Of a stretch of 64,000 bases of DNA, positions 40,334 to 48,463 are shown one piece after another (the stretch's first letter is position 1; each line of letters begins with the position of its first letter). This stretch comes from Lachnospiraceae bacterium P6B14. GTDB lineage: Bacteria; Bacillota; Clostridia; Lachnospirales; Lachnospiraceae. Both the position numbers and the translations under genes were made by a program. The notes beneath the pieces are model-generated. The model saw only the letters and a program-made list of their open reading frames with translations. It made no database searches and was not told the DNA's origin. The stretch is from contig JHWZ01000004.1 of NCBI GenBank assembly GCA_000687695.1, positions 62,001 to 126,000 of the forward strand, given 5' to 3'.

Positions 40334-42082
40334 TTATTCATCATCTTCATATGAGTCCTCGACCAGCCCAAAGAAAAATTTTTCCTTTATTGGCGTATCT
40401 ATAACCCGTACAGGTTTCAGCTGATCCGGAGAAACTCCCTTCATGATCATCAGATCGCGATAAAGCATATATGTCTCCTGCTGCACGAAGATAAGCTCCG
40501 TTTTTCCGAGTACTCCCGTGTTTATCTTCATCCCATACGAAGGATTCGCCTGCATCAGCCTTTTTTCAATGGCCTCCCTGTAATACTCAATATCCTTTTT
40601 CTTTACGATATGATCAGGCTCCATGAGGATTACATAGTGTCCCGGCTCATCATCCGTATCTGCATAGACACTATAGTCAGTCACGGTAAGCCCCGTGTCC
40701 TTCATAAACTGCTCCACAGACCAGCGCACAGCCTCCTCGTTTGTCTTCTCTCCCGCGATAGACAGAAGTTGGTTTTTTCTGTAAATAAATGTGATCATCG
40801 GGCACTCATTATAAAAGCCCATCACGCGCACAACGTCATTTATACGGTACCGATAGAATCCCGACAGATTGGTAAGCACGATCTCGTAGTCCTCACCTAT
40901 CTCAAGATCCTTTATCGTAAGTGTTTCTTCCTTCCCCGGCTCATACTCATTCTTTGCAGGGATAAACTCATAAAACCCTCCATCCGGGATCAGGACATAC
41001 GAAGTATCGCCCATATGACGGGCAGTAGCAACGAGCGACTCAGACGCAGCATAGGTAAGGTTGTTGAACGGGATATTTTTCCCGGTATACTTTCTCATCT
41101 TATTTGCATAAGTGAAAAATCCTCCGGTTCCTATCCCTCCGATCCACGCGAGTTTCGGCCAGATCCTGGGGATGATCGGCGTGTCGAAGCCTTTTTTAAA
41201 CTCCCTCATCAGGCGCGCTGCTCTGGTCCTGTCGGGGATCATCCTGGCCTCAAGCTCTTTGCGAAGTCCGGCTGGCATTTTGATCTCTTTATTAATCCGC
41301 CCATGATAAATATCTGAGCAGATCATCTCATAATGCTCCTTCATATAGTCAATCAGATCGACCATACCGGGCATAAAAGCCGACTCCATAAATGCAACAT
41401 CTTTCTGTTCCAGGGCGATCCTGGTCTTAAGATATTTCATATCGATAATGTCACCGTTATCCGTGCAGATAACACTCCACGGAGAGGTAACCAGATACGG
41501 GATCGCATCCTTGTGAGAGCTTAATATGGTTGATGATATGGGTCCCTTCGGAATACCGTTCTTGGTTTGCATGGGCCTTAACTCAAGGGCATTTAATCCC
41601 CTGCCCGGCGGAAGTCCCTTCCCCATCGTAGTTCTGTAAAACTCATCCGCTACTCCAAAAGCCATCGCCGCTCCGTATTTGGAGTATTTATCAAGTTCAG
41701 CCTGAGATACCGGGATGTGCTTGGGCACTCCGACACTTCCTGAGCTAAGCGCATAGTGCTTTGGCTCGTATACGGAGATCAGGTTTTTCTCATCATTCTC
41801 GATCATCCTTTTTATATAAGGCTCATAGTCATCATAAGCAGAGAAAGGAACTTTTTCTCTGTACTCCTCATAACTGTGGATGTTCTCAAAATCATATTTT
41901 TTCCCATACTCGGTATCCTTGTTTTCCTCGAGTATACGAAGAAGAAGATCATCCGAGATCTTCTCCGCGTTTCTGCTGTTGGTATCAAGCTCGCGCATCA
42001 CCTTTTTCCCACGCGCGACCAATGTGTTTACCACAGCCTTATTACCGGCTTTTGTTTTGAATGCCGAAATAGGATTTCTCAT
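40334..42082 (-). CDS. GH3-family acyl-adenylating protein
   Basis: A 582-residue protein of the GH3 (auxin-responsive promoter) family, an acyl-adenylate/thioester-forming fold. ATP-site motifs are visible: ALSSGSVGVPKHIPVS (phosphate loop), YAASESLVATARH and FYRYRINDVVRVMGF. Plant members conjugate amino acids to carboxylic hormones; the bacterial substrate is unknown. It lies between cdsA and dxr, 27 and 17 bases from them, so it is co-transcribed with undecaprenyl and CDP-lipid genes. A lipid or fatty-acid substrate is only an inference from context. Confidence 0.88.
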   Translation of the reverse strand: MRNPISAFKTKAGNKAVVNTLVARGKKVMRELDTNSRNAEKISDDLLLRILEENKDTEYGKKYDFENIHSYEEYREKVPFSAYDDYEPYIKRMIENDEKNLISVYEPKHYALSSGSVGVPKHIPVSQAELDKYSKYGAAMAFGVADEFYRTTMGKGLPPGRGLNALELRPMQTKNGIPKGPISSTILSSHKDAIPYLVTSPWSVICTDNGDIIDMKYLKTRIALEQKDVAFMESAFMPGMVDLIDYMKEHYEMICSDIYHGRINKEIKMPAGLRKELEARMIPDRTRAARLMREFKKGFDTPIIPRIWPKLAWIGGIGTGGFFTYANKMRKYTGKNIPFNNLTYAASESLVATARHMGDTSYVLIPDGGFYEFIPAKNEYEPGKEETLTIKDLEIGEDYEIVLTNLSGFYRYRINDVVRVMGFYNECPMITFIYRKNQLLSIAGEKTNEEAVRWSVEQFMKDTGLTVTDYSVYADTDDEPGHYVILMEPDHIVKKKDIEYYREAIEKRLMQANPSYGMKINTGVLGKTELIFVQQETYMLYRDLMIMKGVSPDQLKPVRVIDTPIKEKFFFGLVEDSYEDDE

Positions 42083-42109
42083 CGGTTTCCCCCTCCAATC
42101 AACCGATCA

Positions 42110-42919
42110 TCACCAATCAAGCAAAGTCGACAACAGTAACAAATAGTAAACAAACGGAGCCACAAATATCACGCTGTCAAAACGATCCAAAACTCCGCCA
42201 TGACCCGGGATCAGATGCCCGTAGTCCTTTATATCATAGTTTCTTTTTATTGCTGATGCAGCCAGATCTCCAAAGATCGACACTACTGCACTGATCATAA
42301 CTACCACAGGAAATACGATCGTCGGTGAGATCGGGAACCATATCATATCGGGCACGAAAAATGAGTAGCCGAACGCGATCAATCCTGCACCGAGCACTCC
42401 GCCTACACAACCCTCTATTGTTTTTTTCGGACTAAGCTCTGAAAAATGATGCTTACCGAAAAGCTTGCCCGCACAGTACGCGCATGTATCAGCTCCCCAT
42501 GATCCCATCACGATAAGCCATACCAGCCATGCTCCCTGTGGAAGATTTCTCGTAAACACGATATGCGACATCAGTATACCTGCATACACGACTGCAAAGA
42601 AACACTGACTTACTGCTTCTATTCTTATCTTCGGGTATCTGATAACATAGACGATAAGAAGGATAACCATGGTAGTTGCGATGAGCTGCACGGTATAGCC
42701 CTCCTCACCGAAGAATACAAGTACATAGTAGACAACGACCGAGATCATCGTAACTATTCCGAGCTCATCTTTTTCATGTTTAAAAACTCGCATCAACTCG
42801 TAATCAGCGATAAGTGACAAAAGGCCAAATGCAATAGTCGCGTAAGGGTCTCCAAATACAAACAGCGCAACAAGCCCTGCAAGCATCACTATTCCACTGA
42901 TCAATCTGGTTATAAACAT
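42110..42919 (-). CDS. cdsA: Phosphatidate cytidylyltransferase
   Basis: CdsA makes CDP-diacylglycerol from phosphatidate and CTP in the membrane. The 269-residue protein has about eight hydrophobic helices and the signature SIFGDLAASAIKRNYDIKDYG..PGHGGVLDRFDS near the C-terminus. It is preceded by a 123-base gap filled by a palindromic repeat downstream of uppS. Confidence 0.96.
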   Translation of the reverse strand: MFITRLISGIVMLAGLVALFVFGDPYATIAFGLLSLIADYELMRVFKHEKDELGIVTMISVVVYYVLVFFGEEGYTVQLIATTMVILLIVYVIRYPKIRIEAVSQCFFAVVYAGILMSHIVFTRNLPQGAWLVWLIVMGSWGADTCAYCAGKLFGKHHFSELSPKKTIEGCVGGVLGAGLIAFGYSFFVPDMIWFPISPTIVFPVVVMISAVVSIFGDLAASAIKRNYDIKDYGHLIPGHGGVLDRFDSVIFVAPFVYYLLLLSTLLDW

Positions 42920-42940
42920 AAGTCACCTCATCTGAAATGC

Positions 42941-43050
42941 ATCTCACCCATCCGCTTCGCGGAAACCTGTTATCACCTCATCCGTCCGCTTCGCGGACAC
43001 CTTCCCCTCAAGGGGAAGGCTAGGCTGGCTATAGCGAGGGGGTTATCCCT
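42941..43050. repeat. REP-like intergenic palindromic repeat
   Basis: Three hairpins in a row: TCCGC-TTC-GCGGA (42951-42963), GTCCGC-TTC-GCGGAC (42984-42998) and CCTTCCCC-TCAA-GGGGAAGG (43000-43019), then GCGAGGGGGTTATCCCTCTGTCA. The first two are diverged copies of one unit. The style matches intergenic repeats common in Clostridia. Its right end overlaps the last codons and stop of uppS. Confidence 0.7.
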
Positions 43051-43768
43051 CTGTCAGGCCACCGAAACGGCGGTCTACATGGTTAAAGTAATCTATCGCC
43101 TTCTGTAATTCCTTTTTATCAAAGTCAGGCCATGTTACATCAGTAAAATAAAACTCCGCATAAGCAAGCTGCCACAAAAGATAGTTTGACAGCCTCTGCT
43201 CTCCTCCCGTCCTAATAAGTAACTCCGGGTCAGGTACCATATGCGTATCAAGTCTCTGTGAAACGAGGTCCTCTGTGATATCATCAGAAGAAAGTTTTCC
43301 TTCCGCCACATCCTTTGACACAGCCTTTACCATACGAACGATCTCGTCCCTGCTACCGTAGTTAAGAGCAATCGACACATCAAGTCCGGTATTGCCTGCA
43401 GTAGTCTCCTCGAGCTCCTGTATGGCCTGCTGAAACGACTCTGAAAGCACTGTTTTGTCACCGATAACCCTCATGCGGAGATTGTTCTTCATGGACCTTT
43501 TTATCGAAGAACGAAGCTCTGATTCCAGCAGATCCATAAGTGCATCCACTTCCTCCTGAGGACGTTTCCAGTTCTCAGTGGAAAACGCATACATAGTTAT
43601 ATACTCTACTCCGAGATCCTTTGCGGCACGGCATATACGCTCGACATTTCTCGCGCCCTCTGCATGTCCTGCTTTTCTCGGAAGATGTCTTTTTTTCGCC
43701 CATCTGCCGTTACCATCCAGTATGATGGCAATATGCTTTGGAACCTTTTTTTCCTGACTGTCACTCAT
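43043..43768 (-). CDS. uppS: Undecaprenyl diphosphate synthase (isoprenyl transferase)
   Basis: UppS makes the C55 lipid carrier for cell-wall synthesis. The 241-residue cis-prenyltransferase has HIAIILDGNGRWAKKRHLPRKAGH, TMYAFSTENWKRP and the C-terminal LLIRTGGEQRLSNYLLWQLAYAEFYF. The ATG at 43768 is eight bases after GGAG. The protein ends RRFGGLTEG; TEG and the stop codon fall in the adjacent repeat. It opens the uppS-cdsA-GH3-dxr-protease operon. Confidence 0.96.
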   Translation of the reverse strand: MSDSQEKKVPKHIAIILDGNGRWAKKRHLPRKAGHAEGARNVERICRAAKDLGVEYITMYAFSTENWKRPQEEVDALMDLLESELRSSIKRSMKNNLRMRVIGDKTVLSESFQQAIQELEETTAGNTGLDVSIALNYGSRDEIVRMVKAVSKDVAEGKLSSDDITEDLVSQRLDTHMVPDPELLIRTGGEQRLSNYLLWQLAYAEFYFTDVTWPDFDKKELQKAIDYFNHVDRRFGGLTEG

Positions 43769-43809
43769 ATAAAACACTCCACTCTTTCAGTTAATGTTTC
43801 ACAAGTTGT

Positions 43810-43838
43810 ATTGTACCATATTATCGATATGTCCGCAA
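43810..43838 (-). promoter_or_regulatory. Promoter of the uppS operon
   Basis: Minus strand TTGCGG (43838-43833), a 17-base spacer and TACAAT (43815-43810) with extended TG, about 45 bases before uppS. Confidence 0.75.
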
Positions 43839-43863
43839 GTGTTCTTGGCTTATCTTTTCACAA

Positions 43864-43893
43864 AAAAAGATACTCCCGTAAGAGTATCTTTTT
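43864..43893 (-). terminator. Terminator after frr
   Basis: A perfect 12-base stem AAAAAGATACTC/GAGTATCTTTTT with a six-base loop, 16 bases after frr; works in both orientations. Confidence 0.92.
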
Positions 43894-43908
43894 GATAACT
43901 GTAAATGA

Positions 43909-44463
43909 TCAAACTGTCATAACCTCTGATGTCTTTGCATCGATCGCATCATCAACTTCTTTTATGAAACGATCCGTGAGCTTCTGGATATCAGCCTCTG
44001 CATCCTTGCCCTCATCCTCTGAAAGCTCGTTTGCCTTGGTAGCCTTTTTCACAGCGTCATTCGCGTCACGACGGATGTTTCTGATGGCAACCTTGGTATC
44101 CTCTCCCTTTTTCTTTACCTCCTTGGCAAGCTCCTTACGTCTGTCCTCGGTAAGCTCAGGGAAAACAAGTCTGATGACCTTTCCGTCATTTGCAGGAGTC
44201 AGTCCGATATCAGCAGCGATGATCGCCTTCTCTATATCCTTCATTAGTGAAGCGTCCCACGGTGCGATCTGGATAACTCTAGCTTCAGGCACTGAGATAT
44301 TTGCAACACCCTGAATCGATGTCGGCGTACCGTAGTAATCAACCTCTACCTTATCAAGCACGTGCGGATTTGCACGGCCGGCTCTGATAGTGATATAGTC
44401 CTCGCGCATATTTGCGACGGATTTCTCCATCTTGCTCTCATAAGCACTGATATCAAAACTCAT
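43909..44463 (-). CDS. frr: Ribosome recycling factor
   Basis: RRF with EF-G splits post-termination ribosomes. The 184-residue protein has the MEKSVANMREDYITIRAGRANPHVLDKVEVDYYGTPT start and RRDANDAVKKATK coiled-coil motif. It follows pyrH by 104 bases and ends its operon with a strong terminator. Confidence 0.97.
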   Translation of the reverse strand: MSFDISAYESKMEKSVANMREDYITIRAGRANPHVLDKVEVDYYGTPTSIQGVANISVPEARVIQIAPWDASLMKDIEKAIIAADIGLTPANDGKVIRLVFPELTEDRRKELAKEVKKKGEDTKVAIRNIRRDANDAVKKATKANELSEDEGKDAEADIQKLTDRFIKEVDDAIDAKTSEVMTV

Positions 44464-44567
44464 GATGTCCTTCCTTTCATCCGGAACGATATCCGGTATC
44501 TTTTACGGATTATCTCTCACCCTTGTTTTATCCGGTGCATCAGATCAAAAATCACCCGTCCAATGCA

Positions 44568-45275
44568 CTAATCTGCTTTTATTATAGTTCCTGTCGTCTC
44601 TCCGGCAACAGTCTTTAATATCGAGTTTTCCTCATTAAGACTGAACACATACATCGGCATGTGATTCTCCATACACAGAACCGCAGCTGCCAAATCGACA
44701 ACTCCCAGCTGCTTGTCAACGATCTCCTTCATCTGCATGACATCGTATCTCTTTGCATTTGGATTTTTATGCGGATCATCATCATATACTCCGTCAATCG
44801 ACTTCGCTGCCAGAATAATTTCCGCATCAATCTCGATAGCACGAAGCGCAGTCGCGGTATCCGTTGAGAAGAACGGATGACCTGTTCCTCCTGCGAGGAA
44901 TACGACCATATTTTTACGAAGGTACTTGTTAACCCTGTCCTTGGAAAACAGCTTGGTAAACGAGCCACACTCGAACGGTGTCAACACTGCAGTCTTGAGT
45001 CCGGTAGATCTGCAAATCTCCGACATGTAGATGCAGTTCATAACAGTGGCAAGCATTCCGATCTGATCAGCCTTTGTCCTGTCGATCGCGTCGGAAGATC
45101 TTCCGCGCCAAAAATTGCCACCACCGATAACGATAGCAACCTCCACGCCGTCATCAACAAGCTTCTTGATCTGCTCGGCGACCGGTCTGGCAGTAGTCTC
45201 ATCGAGACCCGTGCCCTTCTCTCCGGCCAGTGCCTCACCACTGAGCTTAAGCAGTACCCTCTTATACTTAGGCAT
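44568..45275 (-). CDS. pyrH: Uridylate kinase
   Basis: PyrH phosphorylates UMP to UDP. The 235-residue amino-acid-kinase-fold protein has YKRVLLKLSGEALAG, IVIGGGNFWRG, FLAGGTGHPFFSTDTATALRA and AKSIDGVYDDDP. The ATG at 45275 has AGGAGG upstream. The frame stays open for 42 more codons upstream into an inverted-repeat leader, but no family member has such an extension as far as I know, so I treat that as leader. Confidence 0.96.
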   Translation of the reverse strand: MPKYKRVLLKLSGEALAGEKGTGLDETTARPVAEQIKKLVDDGVEVAIVIGGGNFWRGRSSDAIDRTKADQIGMLATVMNCIYMSEICRSTGLKTAVLTPFECGSFTKLFSKDRVNKYLRKNMVVFLAGGTGHPFFSTDTATALRAIEIDAEIILAAKSIDGVYDDDPHKNPNAKRYDVMQMKEIVDKQLGVVDLAAAVLCMENHMPMYVFSLNEENSILKTVAGETTGTIIKAD

Positions 45276-45296
45276 ATATACCTCCTGCAACTTAAC

Positions 45297-45422
45297 GCGT
45301 GAGCCTACCAGACGGACTCGGATTTCTTCGAAATCCTCGTTGTCTGTTAGGTTCACATGTACATGTATGTGTTCATTCGGATGCGAGCATCCGCTGAACA
45401 CATCCCATGTACATGCTCACGC
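45297..45422 (-). promoter_or_regulatory. Structured leader or palindromic element upstream of pyrH
   Basis: Minus-strand GCGTGAGC (45422-45415) pairs with GCTCACGC (45304-45297). Inside are two hairpins: ATGTACATG/CATGTACAT with ATGTGTTCA/TGAACACAT and CGGATGC/GCATCCG (about 45414-45356), and ACAGAC/GTCTG with GGATTTC/GAAATCC (about 45350-45305). This would fold as a three-way junction ending 15 bases before the pyrH ribosome site. The 3' GCTCAC can also pair with GTGA..CTA of the second hairpin. Confidence 0.5.
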
Positions 45423-45425
45423 TTT

Positions 45426-46472
45426 TCATTCAAAGAATGTATCGAGGTCCACATCTGCGAACTGAAGTGAGCAATGTCCGTCGATAACGGCACCTGAGTT
45501 GATCTGGATTGACTTCGCCTTGATGTCACCCTTAACAACTGCTGTCGAATCGATAATAACCGGACCGTTAACCTCAATATTTCCCTTTACGGCACCTGCT
45601 ACAACAACACTTGTTGAACTGATACCACCGATAACCACGGTACCAACATCGATCTTAACGATGCCCTTGGAATTAAGATCACCCTCAAGACGCGGTGTGT
45701 TAACATAAATCTCGGATGCGTTTGTGTTACCTGCAACACGACCGGTGATGGTCAGCTTGCCGGCACAGTCTACATCTCCCTCGATAGTACCCTTTACAAC
45801 AAGGGAAGTATCACTCTTGATACCACCGTTGATCGTGGTACCTTTGGTAATAACGGTAACTTCATCTGTTGATACATCTATATCTTCCATACTCTCAGCG
45901 TTCATAGTCATACTAACTTCCTCCATAACAGGTGTGCTCATTGTCTCCTCCATAACCGGTTCAGGTTCCGGTGTCTCCATAACCGGCATCTCAGGCTCCG
46001 GCTCAGGTTCACTTACTACAGGCATCTCGATCTCCGGCTCAGGTGCTGCTGCTACAGGCTCCGGAATCGGTGCAGGTATCGGTGCAGGCTCCGGAATACT
46101 CTCCGGAACAACCGGCTCGCTAACCATCTCCGGAATAACCGGCTCATCTATCTCCTCTGTAACCTGCGGGATGTCATTTGCCCCGGTGACCTCCGCCGCG
46201 TATGCCAAAGCCTTCTCCAGAGAATCCTCTTCCTCATCCGCTGTCATCACCGGTTCGGTGTTAAGTGACGGGATGTCAAGCTCCTCTGCCGGCTTTGTAA
46301 ACATCATAGCAGGCTCTTCGATACCGTCTACATCAGGCATCTGAACATCTTCAGGAAAATCCTCAACTGTCACATCAGTTACATCACTAGCCTTATCTTC
46401 TTCGGCAAAGGTTTCTGTCAGCTCATCAACTGACTGAGCGATGTCCTCTTTTAAGTCCTTAAAAAAGCTCAT
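45426..46472 (-). CDS. Bactofilin (polymer-forming cytoskeletal protein) with long N-terminal linker
   Basis: A 348-residue protein. Residues 1-30 (MSFFKDLKEDIAQSVDEL) may be a membrane-targeting helix. Residues 30-220 are an acidic, Pro/Glu/Val-rich linker with repeated PEPEPEMPV-like units. Residues 225-345 form the bactofilin beta-helix: TVITKGTTINGGIKSDTSLVVKGTIEGDV and later GDIKAKSIQINSGAVIDG. Bactofilins polymerise at the membrane and scaffold cell-wall enzymes. The ATG at 46472 follows GGGAGG. The deacetylase gene is 16 bases upstream, suggesting a joint cell-wall role. Confidence 0.88.
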   Translation of the reverse strand: MSFFKDLKEDIAQSVDELTETFAEEDKASDVTDVTVEDFPEDVQMPDVDGIEEPAMMFTKPAEELDIPSLNTEPVMTADEEEDSLEKALAYAAEVTGANDIPQVTEEIDEPVIPEMVSEPVVPESIPEPAPIPAPIPEPVAAAPEPEIEMPVVSEPEPEPEMPVMETPEPEPVMEETMSTPVMEEVSMTMNAESMEDIDVSTDEVTVITKGTTINGGIKSDTSLVVKGTIEGDVDCAGKLTITGRVAGNTNASEIYVNTPRLEGDLNSKGIVKIDVGTVVIGGISSTSVVVAGAVKGNIEVNGPVIIDSTAVVKGDIKAKSIQINSGAVIDGHCSLQFADVDLDTFFE

Positions 46473-46488
46473 AGGTTTCCTCCCATTC

Positions 46489-47397
46489 TTATTGGTTATG
46501 CCGTATCGGTGCTGTGTTCTCATCGACCGGCAGAATTTCGTACTCATCCTTTTTCAGCGCTTTTATGACAGAAGGCAACGCCTTTATCGTCATAGGCTGC
46601 GTCTGAGTATCATAGAAAACGACCACTGATGTGTCGTATTTCTTCACTTCATCTCTGAGCTCCCGAACAAGTGCTTTCTTTGAAACATTCGCGTCTCTGA
46701 TATCGGGGCTCAATACGTTCCAATCGAGATAGGTGATTTCCTTCTCATCGAGTATTTTGATCAGCTTCTTTATCGGAACACTGGTGTCCTGCACGCTGCT
46801 TCCTCCGGGGAATCTGTAATACTTCGAGTACTCTCCGGTCACCTCGTGCAAAAACTCGTACAGCTTGTCGAGATCCTCGCTAAACGCTTTTTCGGAAGCA
46901 TATATCTCGTCATAGACGTGCGAGTAAGAATGCATCCCGAGCGTATGACCCTCATCGACTATACGCTTATACATCTGTTTTGAAAAATCGTCCGTCTTTC
47001 CCGTAACGAAAAATGTCGCTTTTACATCATTCTTTTTCAGTATATCGAGAATCTTTTCGGTATTCGGTCCCGGTCCGTCATCAAAGGTCAGGTAAACCAT
47101 CTTTCCCTTGCCGGGTTTCTCCTCTTCCACTGCGTCTCCGGAAACGGCAGAACCACTCGCTGCGTCATCTGCAGCCACCGCAGATCCACTCGCAGGTGGC
47201 GCGGTCTGAACAGTCTCAGACATCACCAGGGAATCTATACGCTCCTCGAGTGCGTCGATCTTGAAATACATCCACACGCAGAAGCAGGTAGGCGCCAGCA
47301 AAAGCAGCAGGATTAAAAATATGATGAACCTTTTTATGCGACGTACACGCTTTTTCCTGTAGTCCTCGCTGACCTTTCCCAAAGTATCGCCTGTCAC
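46489..47397 (-). CDS. Membrane-anchored polysaccharide deacetylase (NodB/PgdA family)
   Basis: A 302-residue protein with a basic N-terminus (RKKRVRRIKRF), one membrane helix at about residues 23-46, an Ala/Ser-rich linker, and an extracellular NodB domain: MVYLTFDDGPGPNTEKIL (catalytic Asp and metal Asp), HSYSH (metal His), YYRFPGGSS, and VVFYD. The canonical activity is removal of acetyl groups from peptidoglycan GlcNAc or similar glycans. The start is a GTG six bases after AAGGAGG. It is the first gene of the deacetylase-bactofilin-pyrH-frr operon. Confidence 0.92.
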   Translation of the reverse strand: MTGDTLGKVSEDYRKKRVRRIKRFIIFLILLLLLAPTCFCVWMYFKIDALEERIDSLVMSETVQTAPPASGSAVAADDAASGSAVSGDAVEEEKPGKGKMVYLTFDDGPGPNTEKILDILKKNDVKATFFVTGKTDDFSKQMYKRIVDEGHTLGMHSYSHVYDEIYASEKAFSEDLDKLYEFLHEVTGEYSKYYRFPGGSSVQDTSVPIKKLIKILDEKEITYLDWNVLSPDIRDANVSKKALVRELRDEVKKYDTSVVVFYDTQTQPMTIKALPSVIKALKKDEYEILPVDENTAPIRHNQ

Positions 47398-47429
47398 TTG
47401 TTTCCTCCTTAACGCGATCCGACTTTCTC

Positions 47430-47457
47430 ATTATATCATAAATAACTGAAATTGCAA
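47430..47457 (-). promoter_or_regulatory. Promoter of the deacetylase-bactofilin-pyrH-frr operon
   Basis: Minus strand TTGCAA (47457-47452), a 16-base spacer and TATAAT (47435-47430) with extended TG. Confidence 0.75.
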
Positions 47458-47479
47458 AGAACTTTTTAAAAAATGAAAC

Positions 47480-47509
47480 AACGGAGGACAAGTTCGCTCG
47501 TCCCCCGTT
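47480..47509 (-). terminator. Terminator of rpsB-tsf
   Basis: Ten-base arms 47480-47489 and 47500-47509. All pairs form in the minus-strand RNA (one G-U), whereas the plus strand has a mismatch. A U-rich tract follows in the minus direction. Confidence 0.85.
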
Positions 47510-47528
47510 TTTAGTGTATTCATGATGT

Positions 47529-48461
47529 TTATCCGAGCTGAGCTGCAACCTCTGCGGCGAAATCCTCTTCTTTTTTCTCGAGGCCCTCACCTGTCTCAAA
47601 ACGAACGAAGCCTGTAAGCGTGATGTCAGATCCAAACTCCTTGGATACTGCAGCCACATACTGGCCAACGCTCTCCTTGTTCTCAGCCTTTACATATACC
47701 TGCTCGCTGAGGCAAACCTCTTTGAGCTCTTTGTTCAGACGACCTGTAACCATCTTCTCGATGATGTCATCCGGCTTTGAAGCGTTCTTCGGATCATTTT
47801 TAGCCTGAGCCTTCAATGTCTCAAGTTCCTTAGCCTTGTACTCATCTGAGATATCGTTCGGTGTAAGGAACTGCGGGCTCATAGCTGCAACCTGCATTGC
47901 TACGTTCTTCAGGCACTCTGTAACCTGATCAGCACCAAGTGAAGTCTTAGCCTTAACCAAAACTCCGATCTTTCCACCTGCATGGATGTAAGGTACGATA
48001 ACGCCTTCCGGCTCGGTAACCTTCTCGAAACGACGGATGTTCATGTTCTCTCCGATCGTTGCGATCATGCTCTTTAAGTTCTCCTCTACGGTTACGGAGC
48101 TATCCTCGATCCACGGCTCAGCCATGAATGCTGTGATATCTGCTGCAGATGTATCTCTTGCCTGCTTAGCAACTGTAGCAACATAATTCTGAAACTTCTC
48201 ATTTTTCGCTACGAAATCTGTCTCGGAGTTAACCTCAACGATCGAAGCGGTCTTTGCGTCATCGCTTACGTCTACGCAAACGATTCCCTCTGCTGCGATA
48301 CGGCCTGCCTTCTTCTCAGCCTTTGCAAGTCCGTTCTCCTTCAACCAGTCAACAGCCTTGTCCATATCGCCGTCTGTATTTGTCAGTGCCTTTTTACAAT
48401 CACTCATTCCGGCACCGGTCATCTCACGCAATTCTTTAACCATTGCTGCTGTGATAGCCAT
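47529..48461 (-). CDS. tsf: Elongation factor Ts
   Basis: EF-Ts exchanges GDP for GTP on EF-Tu. The 310-residue protein has the UBA-like start VKELREMTGAGMSDCKKAL, VEVNSETDFVAKNEKF, and the C-terminal YVAAVSKEFG. The ATG is two bases after the rpsB stop, with the ribosome site GAGGAGG inside the rpsB end. Confidence 0.97.
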   Translation of the reverse strand: MAITAAMVKELREMTGAGMSDCKKALTNTDGDMDKAVDWLKENGLAKAEKKAGRIAAEGIVCVDVSDDAKTASIVEVNSETDFVAKNEKFQNYVATVAKQARDTSAADITAFMAEPWIEDSSVTVEENLKSMIATIGENMNIRRFEKVTEPEGVIVPYIHAGGKIGVLVKAKTSLGADQVTECLKNVAMQVAAMSPQFLTPNDISDEYKAKELETLKAQAKNDPKNASKPDDIIEKMVTGRLNKELKEVCLSEQVYVKAENKESVGQYVAAVSKEFGSDITLTGFVRFETGEGLEKKEEDFAAEVAAQLG

Positions 48462-48463
48462 TT

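Noticed and set aside
45276-45401. Open frame extending pyrH by 42 codons upstream with protein-like codons
   Set aside because: The stretch is almost entirely inverted repeats, a strong ribosome site precedes the normal PyrH start, and PyrH proteins start at that point.
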